DNA of 64,000 bases from DATAOG01 sp963757395 (GCA_963757395.1 CAVWRK010000010.1:1-64000); one strand, 5' to 3'. Positions 45,498 through 55,299 are shown, numbered from the stretch's first letter. Notes: generated from the letters alone by a model not told the origin. Program-made: numbers and translations.

Positions 45498-45545
45498 GGC
45501 TCGACTATGCGCGCGGCCGACGGGCAAACCAAGCCTCCCCACCAG

Positions 45546-45810
45546 GGCTCGGACAGCTGCGCGAGTGCGGGACTCGCAAGCCTTGCGCAAAACGGGGAGG
45601 TCGTTGGTCACGATGTTCCAGATCCGATCGGTCCGCACCCGGTCATATCCATGACGCAGGCGATGCCGAGCGCGCGGATCTCGTGCCAGGGCTGGTCGGG
45701 AAGCAGCTTGAGGTCCGTGCGGACCGCAAGCCGTCTGGCCGCCTCGCTGATCCGCTCGAGGCATCGTTGCCGACGCGAAGCTGGATCCCGGCGTCTTCCG
45801 GTCAGCGGGC
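45546..45810 (-). pseudogene. HepT-type HEPN toxin, copy 2, fragmentary
   Basis: Only the C-terminal part is recognisable: RLRHGYDRVRTDRIWNIVTN, DLPVLRKACES. Sequence to 45810 is out of frame. It lies between the two mntA copies. Confidence 0.6.
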
Positions 45811-45879
45811 ATCAATCCGGCCGATGTCGAGCCCCGAGAGGATACTGCTCAGATCCGGCGCACGCGTTCTCAGACGATG

Positions 45880-46226
45880 TCGACGAGGCCGGCGACGGGA
45901 CCTTGCCTCACGAACGGCAAGCACCCGATAGCCTCCGTCAGATGTTGCGCCGTAGGCGCTCCCGTTCGGGACGGGTTCCTGCGACGAGGTCGACATCGCG
46001 GCCGACGATCTGTCCCAGGTCGTTCGCGGAGGTCTTCCAGGCGGCCGACGTACTTGAAGCCGCCTTGGGTGAAGTCCGCGCTCAGCCGGACTCCGACGTC
46101 GACGTCGGAGTCCGGCCCCGCGTCGCCGCGCGCCGCCGAGCCGAACAGCGACAGGCTCTGCACGCCCGCGCGCCGGAGCTCGGCCTCGTGCGCCCGCAAG
46201 GTCTGGATGAGGGTCTGCCGGTCCAT
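45880..46226 (-). pseudogene. MntA-type nucleotidyltransferase antitoxin, copy 2
   Basis: From ATG 46226: MDRQTLIQTLRAHEAELRRA, GVQSLSLFGSAARGDAGPDS and DVDVGVRLSADFTQGGFKYV, GRLEDLRER, with the complete GSAARGD and DSDVDV catalytic motifs. A shift near 46010 breaks the C-terminal part; in another frame VPNGSAYGATSDGGYRVLAV continues. This is the better preserved of the two mntA copies. Confidence 0.8.
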
Positions 46227-46271
46227 GGCTCGACTATGCGCGCGGCCGACGGGCAAACCAAGCCTCCCCAC

Positions 46272-47958
46272 TCAGTCCCGGGCACCCAGTTGGTCGATCA
46301 GCTTCTGGAGCTGGGGGCGCTGCGGCGCGTCCGCCGGCATCCGGGTCAGGAGGCGCTGCCAGTAGGTGCGGGCGCGCTCGGGCTCGCCCTGCTCGACCGC
46401 GGCCCGGCCGAGGAAATACAGCACCTCGGGGTTGTCGGCGTCGAGCTCGGCCACCCGCTTCAGCTGGTCGACCGCCGCCGCCGAGAGCGGCGCGTCGTCG
46501 CGCTCGAGCGCCAGCAGCGCCTCGGCATAGTCGAGCTGGGCGGTCGGATCGTCGGGCCGGCGGCTCGCGACCTGCTTGGCCGCGCCGGCCGCCTTGGCGT
46601 TCTCGCCGAGCACGCGGTAGGAGCGCGCGAGCATGCGCCAGCCCTCGACGTCGTCCGGCTGATCCGCGAGCCGCGCCGCCAGGCCCTCGACCATGCCGCG
46701 GATCATCTGGGTCCGCTGCTCGGGCGCCATGTCCTTGGCCGCTTGCATCTGCTCGGCACTCGGTCCGCGGGCCTCGGCGGTGGCGCCGGCGGCGGCCCCG
46801 GGGGCTGCAATCCCGAGCTCGCTCGCCGCCGCGGCAAACTGCTGCTGGACGAACGGCGCCCCGCCATAGACCCCGGCGCCGCGGGCGAGCGCCGCCTCGG
46901 CGTCGGCGGTCTGGCCGAGCGCCGCCCGGGCGCGGGCGAGCCGGATCCAGCCCTGCCAGTCCTTGGGCTTCGCGGCCGAGCGCGGTCTCGAGCCGCGCGG
47001 CCTCGGCGCGCAGCGCCTCCGGATCGCCCGGCAGCTGGTCCGCGGGTGGTTGCGCCGCCATCGCCGGCGACGCTGGTTCCGGCACGACCTTGGCGGGATC
47101 GAGACCGAGGTCCTGCGCCAGCGCGGTGACCCGGTCGCGCAGCACCGGCAGATACGGCGCATCGGCCGGCGTGTCCCTGATCAGGCCGGCCCAGAGATCG
47201 AGCGCCTTTTGCCGCTCGCCGCGCTGGACCAGGGCCAGGCCCTGATAGAACCGGGCGCGTGGGTTGGCCGGCTCGAGCTCGAGCGCGCGGTCCAGCGCCT
47301 TGCCGGCGGCCTCGGTGACGATCCCGGCCGCGGCCTCGATCGAGGCTTCGGCGAAGCCTGCCTGCAGCTCGGCGCTGCGGGCGTCGAGCGCCAAGGCATG
47401 CTGATAGGCCAGAACCGCTTTCGCCGGCTGGTCGATCAGCTGATAGGCGCGCGCCAACCGGCGCCAGCCCTCGAGGTCGGTCGGTGCGGCCTGGACCCGC
47501 TGCTCGAGGTCTGCGACCAGCTTCTCGACCGCGGCCAGGCCCGGCTCGGCGCCGGCGGTCTGGGCGTGATCGCTACGCTCGGCAAACGGCAGGCCGGGCA
47601 GCTCGGGACGCCCGAGGCGCTCATAGATTGCCAGCGACAGCGCCGGCAGCGCCAGCAGCAGGACCAGCGCGGTCGCCAGGCGCCGCCGGCCGCCGGGACC
47701 GCTCGGAGCGGCCCCGGCGTGATCGACGGCGTCGGTGGCGAGCATCCGCCGCTCGACCTCGAGGCGGGCCGCCCGGGCTTCGTCCGGGCCAAGCAGACCG
47801 CGCTCCTGGTCCCGCTCGAGCTCCCGGAGCTGGGCGCGATAGACGCTGAGGTCGTACTCGCGCCGGGCCGCGACCGCGCCCGGCCGGCGCAGCAGCGGCC
47901 ACAAGGCCAGCGCCAGCACCAAGCCGGTCAGCGTGATCAGGATCGCCCAGAGGCTCAT
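46272..47958 (-). pseudogene. ccmI: Cytochrome c biogenesis factor CcmI with one frameshift
   Basis: ATG 47958 begins MSLWAILITLTGLVLALALW, then YDLSVYRAQLRELERDQERG, the usual CcmI start: one helix, a short cytoplasmic loop, a second helix (LATALVLLLALPALSLAIYE), then TPR repeats (LEGWRRLARAYQLIDQPAKA; NPRARFYQGLALVQRGERQK). One extra base near 46980 shifts the frame; the other frame continues KDWQGWIRLARARAALGQTA, DVEGWRMLARSYRVLGENAK to a stop at 46272. CcmI helps present apocytochrome c to the haem ligation complex. No other ccm gene is adjacent. The single indel in an otherwise clean gene could also be a sequence error. Confidence 0.88.
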
Positions 47959-48341
47959 CCGGCACTCCTCGAGCGTCGGCCGCGACGGCGGGCGACGTGC
48001 CCGACCGTGAGATAGTGCGCCCGAGGCCGGGCCGGCAACCGGCCGGTTGCCCGGACGCTCGGCGCTGCAGGCGGACGCTCCTCGAGCGTCGGACGCGCCG
48101 ACCGCCTTGGGGTCGTCGATCCGCCGCTCGACGTCGATGCCGAAATCCGGGGCCCGTTGGCGCAGCCTAGCGGATGCGGGCGATTGGCGCGACCGGCCTG
48201 GGGCCGTTTCGGACTTGTTGTCGCACCGCTGCAACCAACCAGCCTGCCGGCTCGTTTGTCTCGCAACCGGACCACATCTATCCCGAACGCGGACAACAGA
48301 GGATGCAACGGTTCACCGGGACGGTGGACGGAGCTTGAGCC
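47959..48341. other. Intergenic region upstream of ccmI
   Basis: No gene recognised on either strand. It should hold the promoters of ccmI (leftward) and of the small gene at 48342 (rightward). Confidence 0.5.
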
Positions 48342-48608
48342 ATGACGATCCAGACTTCGGCCGAGTGGTGGCGCCTGATCGAGCAGAACTGGGACGAGCT
48401 GATGGCGTTGCTCGAGCGCTGCGGCCTGGCCAACGATCGCGCCGGCATGGAGCGCCTGAAGGCCAGGCGCGATGCCCGGATCACCCGCCGCCTGCAGGCC
48501 GCCAGGCAGCGCGCGCCGGGTCGGCGCCCGAACCGGCTCGGCCACGACTGGCGGGTCCTGTTCGACCTCTGCGCCGAGCAGTGGGTGCTGTACCAGGCTC
48601 AGGCGTGA
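48342..48608 (+). CDS. Small hypothetical protein (88 aa)
   Basis: MTIQTSAEWWRLIEQNWDEL begins a Trp-rich helical protein, followed by MALLERCGLANDRAGMERLK and a basic stretch (RRLQAARQRAPGRRPNR), ending HDWRVLFDLCAEQWVLYQAQ. The spacing of aromatic residues and good codon use support a gene. Family and function are unknown. Confidence 0.6.
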   Translation: MTIQTSAEWWRLIEQNWDELMALLERCGLANDRAGMERLKARRDARITRRLQAARQRAPGRRPNRLGHDWRVLFDLCAEQWVLYQAQA

Positions 48609-48635
48609 CGCCCGCGGCGCCAGCCGCACAAGACC

Positions 48636-49409
48636 TCAGCTCAGGCTCAAGGTGAACTCGAACGGCGAGCCTTTGCCGCCGGCGACCACCGAGTTCGTAC
48701 CGATCTGGAGAGCGACGCCATCGATCGGGAAGTCGCGCCCGAGCGGCGTGCCGTTGACGATCGTGCCGAGCTCGCTGCCCAGGTCGCGCAGCCAGACCTC
48801 ATCGTTCTCCGCCAGCAGGCCGAAGTGCAGCCGTGACAGCCGGTAGGGCTCGGGCTCGGCGATCGCGAGGTCGGCCGATCCGCCGGCCGCCAGCTCATCG
48901 GGGGTCGACTTGCGGCCGACCGTGAACGGCAGCCGCTCGATCGCGATCGGCTTCAGGCCGATATAGAACTTGGCGGCGTAGGTCGTGGCGCGCAGCTCAA
49001 TCTGCGGCCTCGCGCCCGAGGCCGTCGGGCTGGCCGGCACGGCGTGGCTGCGGGCGTGGAGCCCGGCCAGCAGATCCTCGACCTGGCGCAGACGGCGGCT
49101 CATCCGGGTCAACAGCTTGTGGGCGAGCGCCGGGTCGCGGCTGACCTGCTCGAGGAACACGGCCCGGGCGATCAGCTCGACCTCGAGATCGGTCGCCGCG
49201 CGCACGGTCGCGCTGCGCGAGCGCGCCTCGAGCACGCCCATCTCGCCGACGAACTCGCCCTCGCCCGCGGTCCCGAGCAGGATCACGTCCGCGCCCGTCT
49301 CGCGCAGCACCTCGACCCGACCGGAGCGCACCAGCAGCACCCATTCGCTGGCGTCCCCCTGCCGGAACAGAATCTCGCCGGCCGCGACCTGTCTGGGCAT
49401 CGACCGCAC
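48636..49409 (-). CDS. Cyclic-nucleotide-binding / FHA fusion protein
   Basis: 257 residues. Residues about 8-115 form a cNMP-binding beta barrel (AAGEILFRQGDASEWVLLVR, GEFVGEMGVLEARSRSATVR, VSRDPALAHKLLTRMSRRLR). After a linker, residues about 150-250 form an FHA domain: LPFTVGRKS, LSRLHFGLLAENDEVWLRDL, SELGTIVNGTPLG. The barrel lacks an obvious full phosphate-binding cassette. FHA domains bind phosphothreonine, so the protein may link a nucleotide or stress signal to Ser/Thr phosphorylation. It stands alone. A start at 49400 (MPRQ) is possible. Confidence 0.88.
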   Translation of the reverse strand: MRSMPRQVAAGEILFRQGDASEWVLLVRSGRVEVLRETGADVILLGTAGEGEFVGEMGVLEARSRSATVRAATDLEVELIARAVFLEQVSRDPALAHKLLTRMSRRLRQVEDLLAGLHARSHAVPASPTASGARPQIELRATTYAAKFYIGLKPIAIERLPFTVGRKSTPDELAAGGSADLAIAEPEPYRLSRLHFGLLAENDEVWLRDLGSELGTIVNGTPLGRDFPIDGVALQIGTNSVVAGGKGSPFEFTLSLS

Positions 49410-49540
49410 CCCCCCGCCCGTTCGCTCGGAGTGTGCCCCGCGCGCGCCCGCGCTTCAACGGTCATCGACGCCGGCTAGCCAGTGGCGCCGCCCGCGGCTA
49501 TAGGTGGCGCCAAGCGCCAAGCCGATCGCGGGAGGCACCC

Positions 49541-51268
49541 ATGGCAACGCATACCGTCTTCGACAAGTCCAAGCTGCCGAGCCGGCATTCCACGGTCGGG
49601 CCCGACCGGGCGCCGCACCGCTCCTACTACTACGCCATGGGCCTGACCCAGTCCGACATCGCGCAGCCGTTCGTGGGCGTGGTCACGACCTGGAACGAGG
49701 CCGCCCCCTGCAACATCTCGCTCGGCCGTCAGGCGCAGGCCGCCAAGCGCGGGGTCGCCAAGGCCGGCGGCACGCCGCGCGAGTTCACCACGATCACCGT
49801 GACCGACGGCATCGCGATGGGTCACCAGGGCATGAAGAGCTCGCTGGTCTCGCGCGAGGTGATCGCGGATTCGGTCGAGCTCACCGTGCGCGGCCACTCC
49901 TACGACGCGCTGGTCGGGCTCGCCGGCTGCGACAAGTCGCTGCCCGGGCTGATGATGGCGATGGTCCGGCTCAACGTGCCCGCGGTCTTCATGTACGGCG
50001 GCACCATCCTGCCCGGGCGCTTCCACAACCGTGACGTGACCGTGGTCGACGTGTTCGAGGCGGTCGGCCAGCACGCGGTCGGCACCATCGACGATGCCGA
50101 GCTCGAGGCGCTCGAGAAGGTCGCCTGCCCCTCGGCCGGCTCCTGCGGCGGCCAGTTCACCGCCAACACGATGGCCTGCGTGTCCGAGGCGATCGGCCTC
50201 GCTCTACCCGGCTCGGCCGGCACGCCCGCCCCCTACGAGACCCGCGATCAGTGGGCCGAGGCCTCGGGTGAGGCGGTCATGGCGCTGCTCGCCAACGGCA
50301 TCCGGCCGCGCGACATCGTGACCCGCAGATCGCTCGAGAACGCGGCCCGCGTGGTCGCGGCCTCGGGCGGCTCGACCAACGGCGGCCTGCATCTGCCGGC
50401 GATCGCCCACGAGGCCGGGATCGACTTCGATCTCCACGACGTCTGCGAGATCTTCCGCAGCACGCCCTACATCGCCAGCCTCAAGCCCGCCGGGAAGTAC
50501 GTGATGCGCGACCTGCACGATGCGGGCGGCGTGCCGATGCTGATGAAGGCGCTGCTCGATGGCGGTTTTCTCCACGGCGACTGCCTGACCGTCTCCGGCA
50601 AGACGATCGCCGAGAACCTCGCCGACGTGACCTTCAACCCGGACCAACCGGTGATCCGGCCGGTCGCCGACCCGATCACCAGCTGGGGCGGCGTGGTCGG
50701 CCTCTGGGGCTCGCTCGCGCCCGAGGGCGCGATCGTCAAGGTTGCCGGCCTCAAGAGCCTGAAGTTCCGGGGCAAGGCGCGCTGCTTCGATACCGAGGAG
50801 GACGCCATGGCGGCGGTCCAGGGGCGCCGCTACCAGGAGGGCGACGTCCTGATCATCCGCTACGAGGGGCCGCGCGGCGGGCCCGGCATGCGCGAGATGC
50901 TGAGCGTGACCTCGGCGATCTATGGCCAGGGCATGGGCGACAAGGTGGCGCTGATCACCGACGGCCGGTTCTCGGGCGGCACCCATGGCTTCTGCGTCGG
51001 CCACGTCGGCCCGGAAGCGGCGGTCGGCGGCCCGATCGCGCTGCTCAGGGACGGCGACATGATCGCCATCGATGCCGAGGCGGGTACGCTCGACGTCGAG
51101 CTGTCCAAAAGCGAGCTCGACGCCCGCCGCCAGGCCTGGCAGCCGCGCGCGACCATGTACCCTTCGGGCGCGCTCTGGCGCTACGCCCAGACCGTCGGCC
51201 CGGCCGAAAAAGGCGCGGTCACCCATCCCGGCGCCAAGGCCGAGATACGGAGCTACGCGGAGATTTGA
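49541..51268 (+). CDS. ilvD: Dihydroxy-acid dehydratase
   Basis: 575 residues from ATG 49541 with ggagg upstream. Iron-sulfur and substrate motifs: ETTWNEAAPCN-type NEAAPCNISL, LVGLAGCDKSLPGLMMAMVR, SAGSCGGQFTANTMACVSEA, and the C-terminal GPRGGPGMREMLSVTSAI with LITDGRFSGGTHGFCVGHVG. It converts dihydroxy-isovalerate and its homologue to the 2-oxo acids in valine and isoleucine synthesis. The full family length is present. No other ilv gene is adjacent. An earlier in-frame start at 49433 lacks a ribosome binding site. Confidence 0.96.
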   Translation: MATHTVFDKSKLPSRHSTVGPDRAPHRSYYYAMGLTQSDIAQPFVGVVTTWNEAAPCNISLGRQAQAAKRGVAKAGGTPREFTTITVTDGIAMGHQGMKSSLVSREVIADSVELTVRGHSYDALVGLAGCDKSLPGLMMAMVRLNVPAVFMYGGTILPGRFHNRDVTVVDVFEAVGQHAVGTIDDAELEALEKVACPSAGSCGGQFTANTMACVSEAIGLALPGSAGTPAPYETRDQWAEASGEAVMALLANGIRPRDIVTRRSLENAARVVAASGGSTNGGLHLPAIAHEAGIDFDLHDVCEIFRSTPYIASLKPAGKYVMRDLHDAGGVPMLMKALLDGGFLHGDCLTVSGKTIAENLADVTFNPDQPVIRPVADPITSWGGVVGLWGSLAPEGAIVKVAGLKSLKFRGKARCFDTEEDAMAAVQGRRYQEGDVLIIRYEGPRGGPGMREMLSVTSAIYGQGMGDKVALITDGRFSGGTHGFCVGHVGPEAAVGGPIALLRDGDMIAIDAEAGTLDVELSKSELDARRQAWQPRATMYPSGALWRYAQTVGPAEKGAVTHPGAKAEIRSYAEI

Positions 51269-51661
51269 GCGCGCTCGGTCGCCCGGCATTGCGACTGGCG
51301 CCGCCCGGCAGCTGTCGATCGAGTGCGGGAAACGAAGGGAAGTCCGCGCAGACGGCCAAACGTGCCCGGACGGAGCAGATTCTCGTGAGCCATGATCGGG
51401 CCGGGCCGATGAGCTGGGGCATCACGGCCTGCAGACGATGCTGCCTGCGTTCGCGTTAACCCTCCGTTAACCACCCTGGCGTTAACGTTTTCCTCGGGTG
51501 GTCCGTGGGACCGTGGGAGTCCGCCGCCGCGCTTGGCCGCCCCGCGCGGCCCTTGCCACCGTCCGCAAGCCCGCCGAACAGTAGTGAAGGATTCGTCAAC
51601 GCAGTGCTATCTTTAGGGGAATGGTCGTCGGGTGGGGACGGGCGTGGCGGACCGGGCGGGG
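51269..51661. other. Intergenic region with CtrA-type site
   Basis: No gene recognised. It contains the TTAA-N7-TTAA site at 51456-51470 and a third gttaac at 51481, upstream of the coxD operon. Confidence 0.5.
51456..51470. promoter_or_regulatory. CtrA-type site TTAA-N7-TTAA
   Basis: TTAACCCTCCGTTAA is an exact TTAA-N7-TTAA match, 192 bp upstream of coxD; a further ttaa follows 11 nt later. Regulation by CtrA is inferred. Confidence 0.5.
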
Positions 51662-52543
51662 ATGGCGCTGACGCGCGAGGAGCTGGGGCGGCGGCTGGCC
51701 GCGGTCGGCTACGTTGCCGATCCGCAGCTCTTGATGGCGATCGTGCTCATGGGTCGGCTCGAGCGGCCGCTGCTGCTCGAGGGCGATGCCGGGGTCGGTA
51801 AGACCGAAGTCGGGAAAAGCCTGGCCAAGGCGCTGCAGCGACCGCTGATCCGGCTCCAGTGCTACGAGGGCCTGGACGCCAACGCCGCCGTGTACGAGTG
51901 GAACTACCAGCGCCAGCTGCTGGCGATCAAGGTCCGGGAGCGGGAAGGCGAGTCGGCGGCGGCGACCGAGGCGCACATCTTCGAGCGCGACTTCCTGCTC
52001 GAGCGGCCGCTGCTCAAGGCGATCACCCAACCTCTGCCGCCGGTCCTGCTGATCGACGAGATCGATCGCGCCGACGAGGAGTTCGAGGCCTATCTGCTGG
52101 AGGTGCTGTCCGATTTTCAGATCAGCGTGCCCGAGCTCGGCACCATCACCGCGAGCTCGATCCCCTGGGTGGTGCTGACCTCGAACCGGACGCGCGAGCT
52201 CTCGGACGCGCTCCGGCGCCGCTGCCTCTATCACTTCGTCGACTATCCGAGCGAGGACAAGGAGCTTCGCATCGTGCTCGCGCGGATCCCCGGCATTCAG
52301 CCGGCGCTCGCGCAGCAGGTGGTGCGCGTGGTCCAGGCGATCCGGCGCGAGGACCTGCGCAAGGTCCCGGGCGTCGCCGAGGCCCTGGACTGGGCCGCAG
52401 CCCTGCTCGGCCTCGAGGTCCGGGACCTGAGCACCGCGCCCGAGGCGGTCCACGAGAGCCTGCTCTGCCTCTTGAAGACCCACGCGGACCAGCAGGCGCT
52501 GGCGCCCGAGGTGATCTCGCGCCTGATCGCGAGGGTCGCCTGA
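51662..52543 (+). CDS. coxD: MoxR-type AAA ATPase (CoxD-like)
   Basis: 293 residues from ATG 51662. Walker A LLLEGDAGVGKTEVGKSLAK at about residues 37-56, LIRLQCYEGLDANAAVYEWN, Walker B VLLIDEIDRADEEFEAYLLE and sensor VVLTSNRTRELSDALRRRC. The YEGLDAN.AVYEWNY pattern is characteristic of CoxD, which helps assemble the sulfurated Cu/Mo or Mo centre of CO-dehydrogenase-type enzymes. The stop overlaps the coxE start by one base. It is first in a four-gene operon. Confidence 0.92.
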   Translation: MALTREELGRRLAAVGYVADPQLLMAIVLMGRLERPLLLEGDAGVGKTEVGKSLAKALQRPLIRLQCYEGLDANAAVYEWNYQRQLLAIKVREREGESAAATEAHIFERDFLLERPLLKAITQPLPPVLLIDEIDRADEEFEAYLLEVLSDFQISVPELGTITASSIPWVVLTSNRTRELSDALRRRCLYHFVDYPSEDKELRIVLARIPGIQPALAQQVVRVVQAIRREDLRKVPGVAEALDWAAALLGLEVRDLSTAPEAVHESLLCLLKTHADQQALAPEVISRLIARVA

Positions 52544-53718
52544 TGGCGGCGCCGCCCGTCGATCCCGGCAGCCGGCTCGCCGCGCGCGCGACCGGCTTCG
52601 TCCGCCTGCTGCGGGACAACGGCTTTCCGGTCGGGCTCGGCGAGACCGGAGACACGCTCAAACTGTTGCGCGCGATCGACCTTCGGCGGCCGCACGAGCT
52701 GCGCTTTGCCTTGCGCACCCTGCTCTGCTGCTCCAAGGCCGACTGGGATCGGTTCGACCAGCTGTTCGACGTCTGGTGGCTGCGTCGCGGCATGCGCCGC
52801 GCGGTCAAGGCGAGCGGCAAGCCCGGGCCCGGCGGCGCCCGGCCGCGCCGCACCGGGCCGCTGATCGACGACCGCTTCGGGCCGCCCGAGCGCCTCGACC
52901 CGGCCGCCGATCCGGGCGCGGCAGCGACGAGCGACCGGCCGCGCCGCGTCGGGGCCAGTCGGGCAGAAGCGCTCGGCGAGACCGATCTCCGCCACATCGC
53001 CGACCCGGACGAGCTTGCGAAGGTGCAGGACCTCTGCGAACGCCTCGCCGCCCGCATGCGCCATCGCCTGGCCCGGCGCCGCCGGGTGCGGGCGCGCGGC
53101 CGTCAGCTCGATCTCCGGCGCGTCATCCACCGCAGCATCCAGAGCGGCGGCACCCCGCTTCGGCTCGCGTTCCGGCGCCGCCACCCGAAGCCGATCCGCC
53201 TGGTCCTGATCCTGGACGCCTCCGGCTCGATGAGCCCCTACAGCGCCTTCTTCCTGCGTTTCCTGCGCGGCGTGCTGCTGAGCTTCCGGCAGGCCGACGG
53301 CTTCGTCTTTCACACCCGTCTGGTCCACCTCGCGCCGGCGCTGCGCGAGCGCAACGCCGAGCGTGCGATCGAGCGCCTGGCGCTGCTGGCGGCGGGCTGG
53401 GCCGGCGGTACCCGGATCGGCGAGTGTCTGGCGGCCTTCAACCGCCACCACGCCGCCCGGGTGCTGAACGGCCGGACGGTGGTCGTGATCGTCAGCGACG
53501 GCTACGACACCGGGCCGCCCGCAGCGCTCGCGGCGGAGATGGCCGAGCTCAAGCGCCGCGCGCGCCGGATCGTCTGGTTGAACCCGCTGCTTGGCTGGCC
53601 CGGCTACGAGCCCGAGGCCGGCGGCATGGCGGCGGCGTTGCCGTTCGTGGACCTGTTCGCGCCGGCGCACAACCTTCAGAGCCTGGCCGCGCTCGAGCCG
53701 GCGCTGATGCGGCTTTGA
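52543..53718 (+). CDS. coxE: VWA-domain protein (CoxE-like)
   Basis: 391 residues from ATG 52543. N-terminal helical region (ATGFVRLLRDNGFPVGLGET), then a von Willebrand A domain with the MIDAS motif LILDASGSMSPYSAFFLRFL and second metal site GGTRIGECLAAF, VVVIVSDGYDTGPP. CoxE works with the CoxD ATPase in maturing molybdenum hydroxylases. One-base overlap with coxD and a 2-nt gap to xdhC show a single operon. Confidence 0.92.
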   Translation: MAAPPVDPGSRLAARATGFVRLLRDNGFPVGLGETGDTLKLLRAIDLRRPHELRFALRTLLCCSKADWDRFDQLFDVWWLRRGMRRAVKASGKPGPGGARPRRTGPLIDDRFGPPERLDPAADPGAAATSDRPRRVGASRAEALGETDLRHIADPDELAKVQDLCERLAARMRHRLARRRRVRARGRQLDLRRVIHRSIQSGGTPLRLAFRRRHPKPIRLVLILDASGSMSPYSAFFLRFLRGVLLSFRQADGFVFHTRLVHLAPALRERNAERAIERLALLAAGWAGGTRIGECLAAFNRHHAARVLNGRTVVVIVSDGYDTGPPAALAAEMAELKRRARRIVWLNPLLGWPGYEPEAGGMAAALPFVDLFAPAHNLQSLAALEPALMRL

Positions 53719-53720
53719 TC

Positions 53721-54551
53721 ATGACGACCGATTCGGAGCTCCTCGAGCTGATCGCGACGCTCCGTGCCAAGGGCCGGCCGTTCGTGCTCGCGACCGTGGT
53801 CCGGACGGTCGCCGCGACTTCGGCCAAGGCCGGCGCCAAGGCGGTGGTCACGGAGGACGGCCGCATCGAGGGCTGGATCGGCGGCGGCTGCACCGAGGGT
53901 GCGCTCAGGCGGGCGGCGCGCGCAGCGCTCGCCGACGGCCGCGCGCGGCTGATCAGCGTCCAGCCCGAGGCGGCGCTCGCCACCGCGAGCGCAACCGGAA
54001 ACGGGGTCGAGCTCCACAAGAGCCATTGTCCGAGCGGCGGCACCACGGACCTGTTCATCGAGCCGATGCTGCCGCGCCCGCTGTTGATCGTCTGCGGCGC
54101 TTCGCCGGTCGCGCGCGCGATCGCCGATCTCGGCCGCCGGATCGGCTTCGCGCTCGCGGTCGCGGGCCCGCCCGCGGATCAGGAGCATTTTCCCGCTGCC
54201 GACGACCGGATCGAGGGCTACGACCTGCCGCTGGCCTCGAGCGGCGAGCGGTTCGTCGTGGTCGCGACCCAGGGCCGGGGCGATTTCGCCGCGCTCCAAG
54301 GGGCGCTCGCGAGTGATGCCGCCTTGGTCGCCTTCGTCGGCAGCCGGCGCAAGATCGAGGCCCTGCGCGCGCGCCTGGTCGCGAACGGGGTCGCGCCCGC
54401 GCGGGCGACCGCGGTGCGTTCGCCCGCCGGCCTCGAGATCGGCGCGATCACGCCCGAGGAGATCGCGCTCTCGGTGCTCGCCGAGATCGTCCGCGAGCGC
54501 CGCCTCGGCGCCCGGGCGGCGGCGCCGAAAGAGGTCGAGCATGCCGGCTGA
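53721..54551 (+). CDS. xdhC: XdhC/CoxF-family molybdenum cofactor protein
   Basis: 276 residues. The N-terminal XdhC_CoxI domain has FVLATVVRTVAATSAKAGAK, GWIGGGCTEGALRRAARAAL and LHKSHCPSGGTTDLFIEPML; the C-terminal Rossmann domain has LLIVCGASPVARAIADLGRR and FVVVATQGRGDFAALQGAL, ending with the GLEIGAITPEEIALSVLAEI motif. XdhC binds and sulfurates molybdenum cofactor before insertion into xanthine-dehydrogenase-type enzymes. Its end overlaps the mobA-like gene. Confidence 0.93.
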   Translation: MTTDSELLELIATLRAKGRPFVLATVVRTVAATSAKAGAKAVVTEDGRIEGWIGGGCTEGALRRAARAALADGRARLISVQPEAALATASATGNGVELHKSHCPSGGTTDLFIEPMLPRPLLIVCGASPVARAIADLGRRIGFALAVAGPPADQEHFPAADDRIEGYDLPLASSGERFVVVATQGRGDFAALQGALASDAALVAFVGSRRKIEALRARLVANGVAPARATAVRSPAGLEIGAITPEEIALSVLAEIVRERRLGARAAAPKEVEHAG

Positions 54552-55152
54552 GGATGTCCGCGTCGCGGCCGTGCTGCTCGCGGCCGGCAGCTCGAGGCGC
54601 ATGGGCAGCGCCAACAAGCTGCTGCTGCCGGTCGGCGGCGAGCCGATGATCCGGCGCGTGGCGCGGGCGCTGCTCGCGAGCCGTGCCACCTCGGTCACCG
54701 TGGTCACCGGCCACGAGGCCTTCCGGATCGCGGCGGCGCTCGCGGGCCTGCCGGTCGGCCTCGTGCACAACGACCGCCATGCGGAGGGCCAGATGACCTC
54801 GGTCCGCACCGGCCTGCTCGTGGCCGCGACGGCGGCTGGCTATCTGATCTGTCCCGGCGATCAGCCGGCGCTGACGGCGGCCGATATCGACCATCTGATC
54901 GCCGCTTTCGGCAACGCGCCGCCCGGCCGCATCCTGGTGCCGCTCTGGCGGGGCGAGCGCGGCAACCCGATCGTCCTGCCGGCCTCGGCACGCGCCGAGG
55001 TCGAGGCCGGCGGGGCCAATTTCGGCTGCCGCCACCTGATCCAACGCCACCCCGAGCGGGTCCACACGGTCGAGGCGCGCAGCCCCGCCGTGCTCGCCGA
55101 CGTCGACACGCCGGCGGCGTACGACGCCCTGCCGGCCCAGGCGCTCGGCTGA
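54541..55152 (+). CDS. MobA-like NTP transferase (MocA-type)
   Basis: 203 residues. Nucleotide-binding start AAVLLAAGSSRRMGSANKLL, then VTVVTGHEAFRIAAALAGLP, YLICPGDQPALTAADIDHLI and RGNPIVLPASARAEVEA, the pattern of MobA/MocA proteins that attach CMP or GMP to molybdopterin. CMP is likely, as hydroxylases of the xanthine dehydrogenase family use the cytosine dinucleotide form. It starts 11 nt before the xdhC stop and ends the operon. Confidence 0.92.
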   Translation: MPAEDVRVAAVLLAAGSSRRMGSANKLLLPVGGEPMIRRVARALLASRATSVTVVTGHEAFRIAAALAGLPVGLVHNDRHAEGQMTSVRTGLLVAATAAGYLICPGDQPALTAADIDHLIAAFGNAPPGRILVPLWRGERGNPIVLPASARAEVEAGGANFGCRHLIQRHPERVHTVEARSPAVLADVDTPAAYDALPAQALG

Positions 55153-55299
55153 CCGAAGCGCGCCCTGACCCAGTCTGGCCGCGATGCGCGCACGCGCTTG
55201 ACGGCGGCGCCGGCTTGGGCCGTGGCGCATGCAGCGGCCATGCCCAAGCCCAGGGCCCCGCAGCGTCGCCCCAGGTCGAGGAAGCTGATCGAGATCGCT

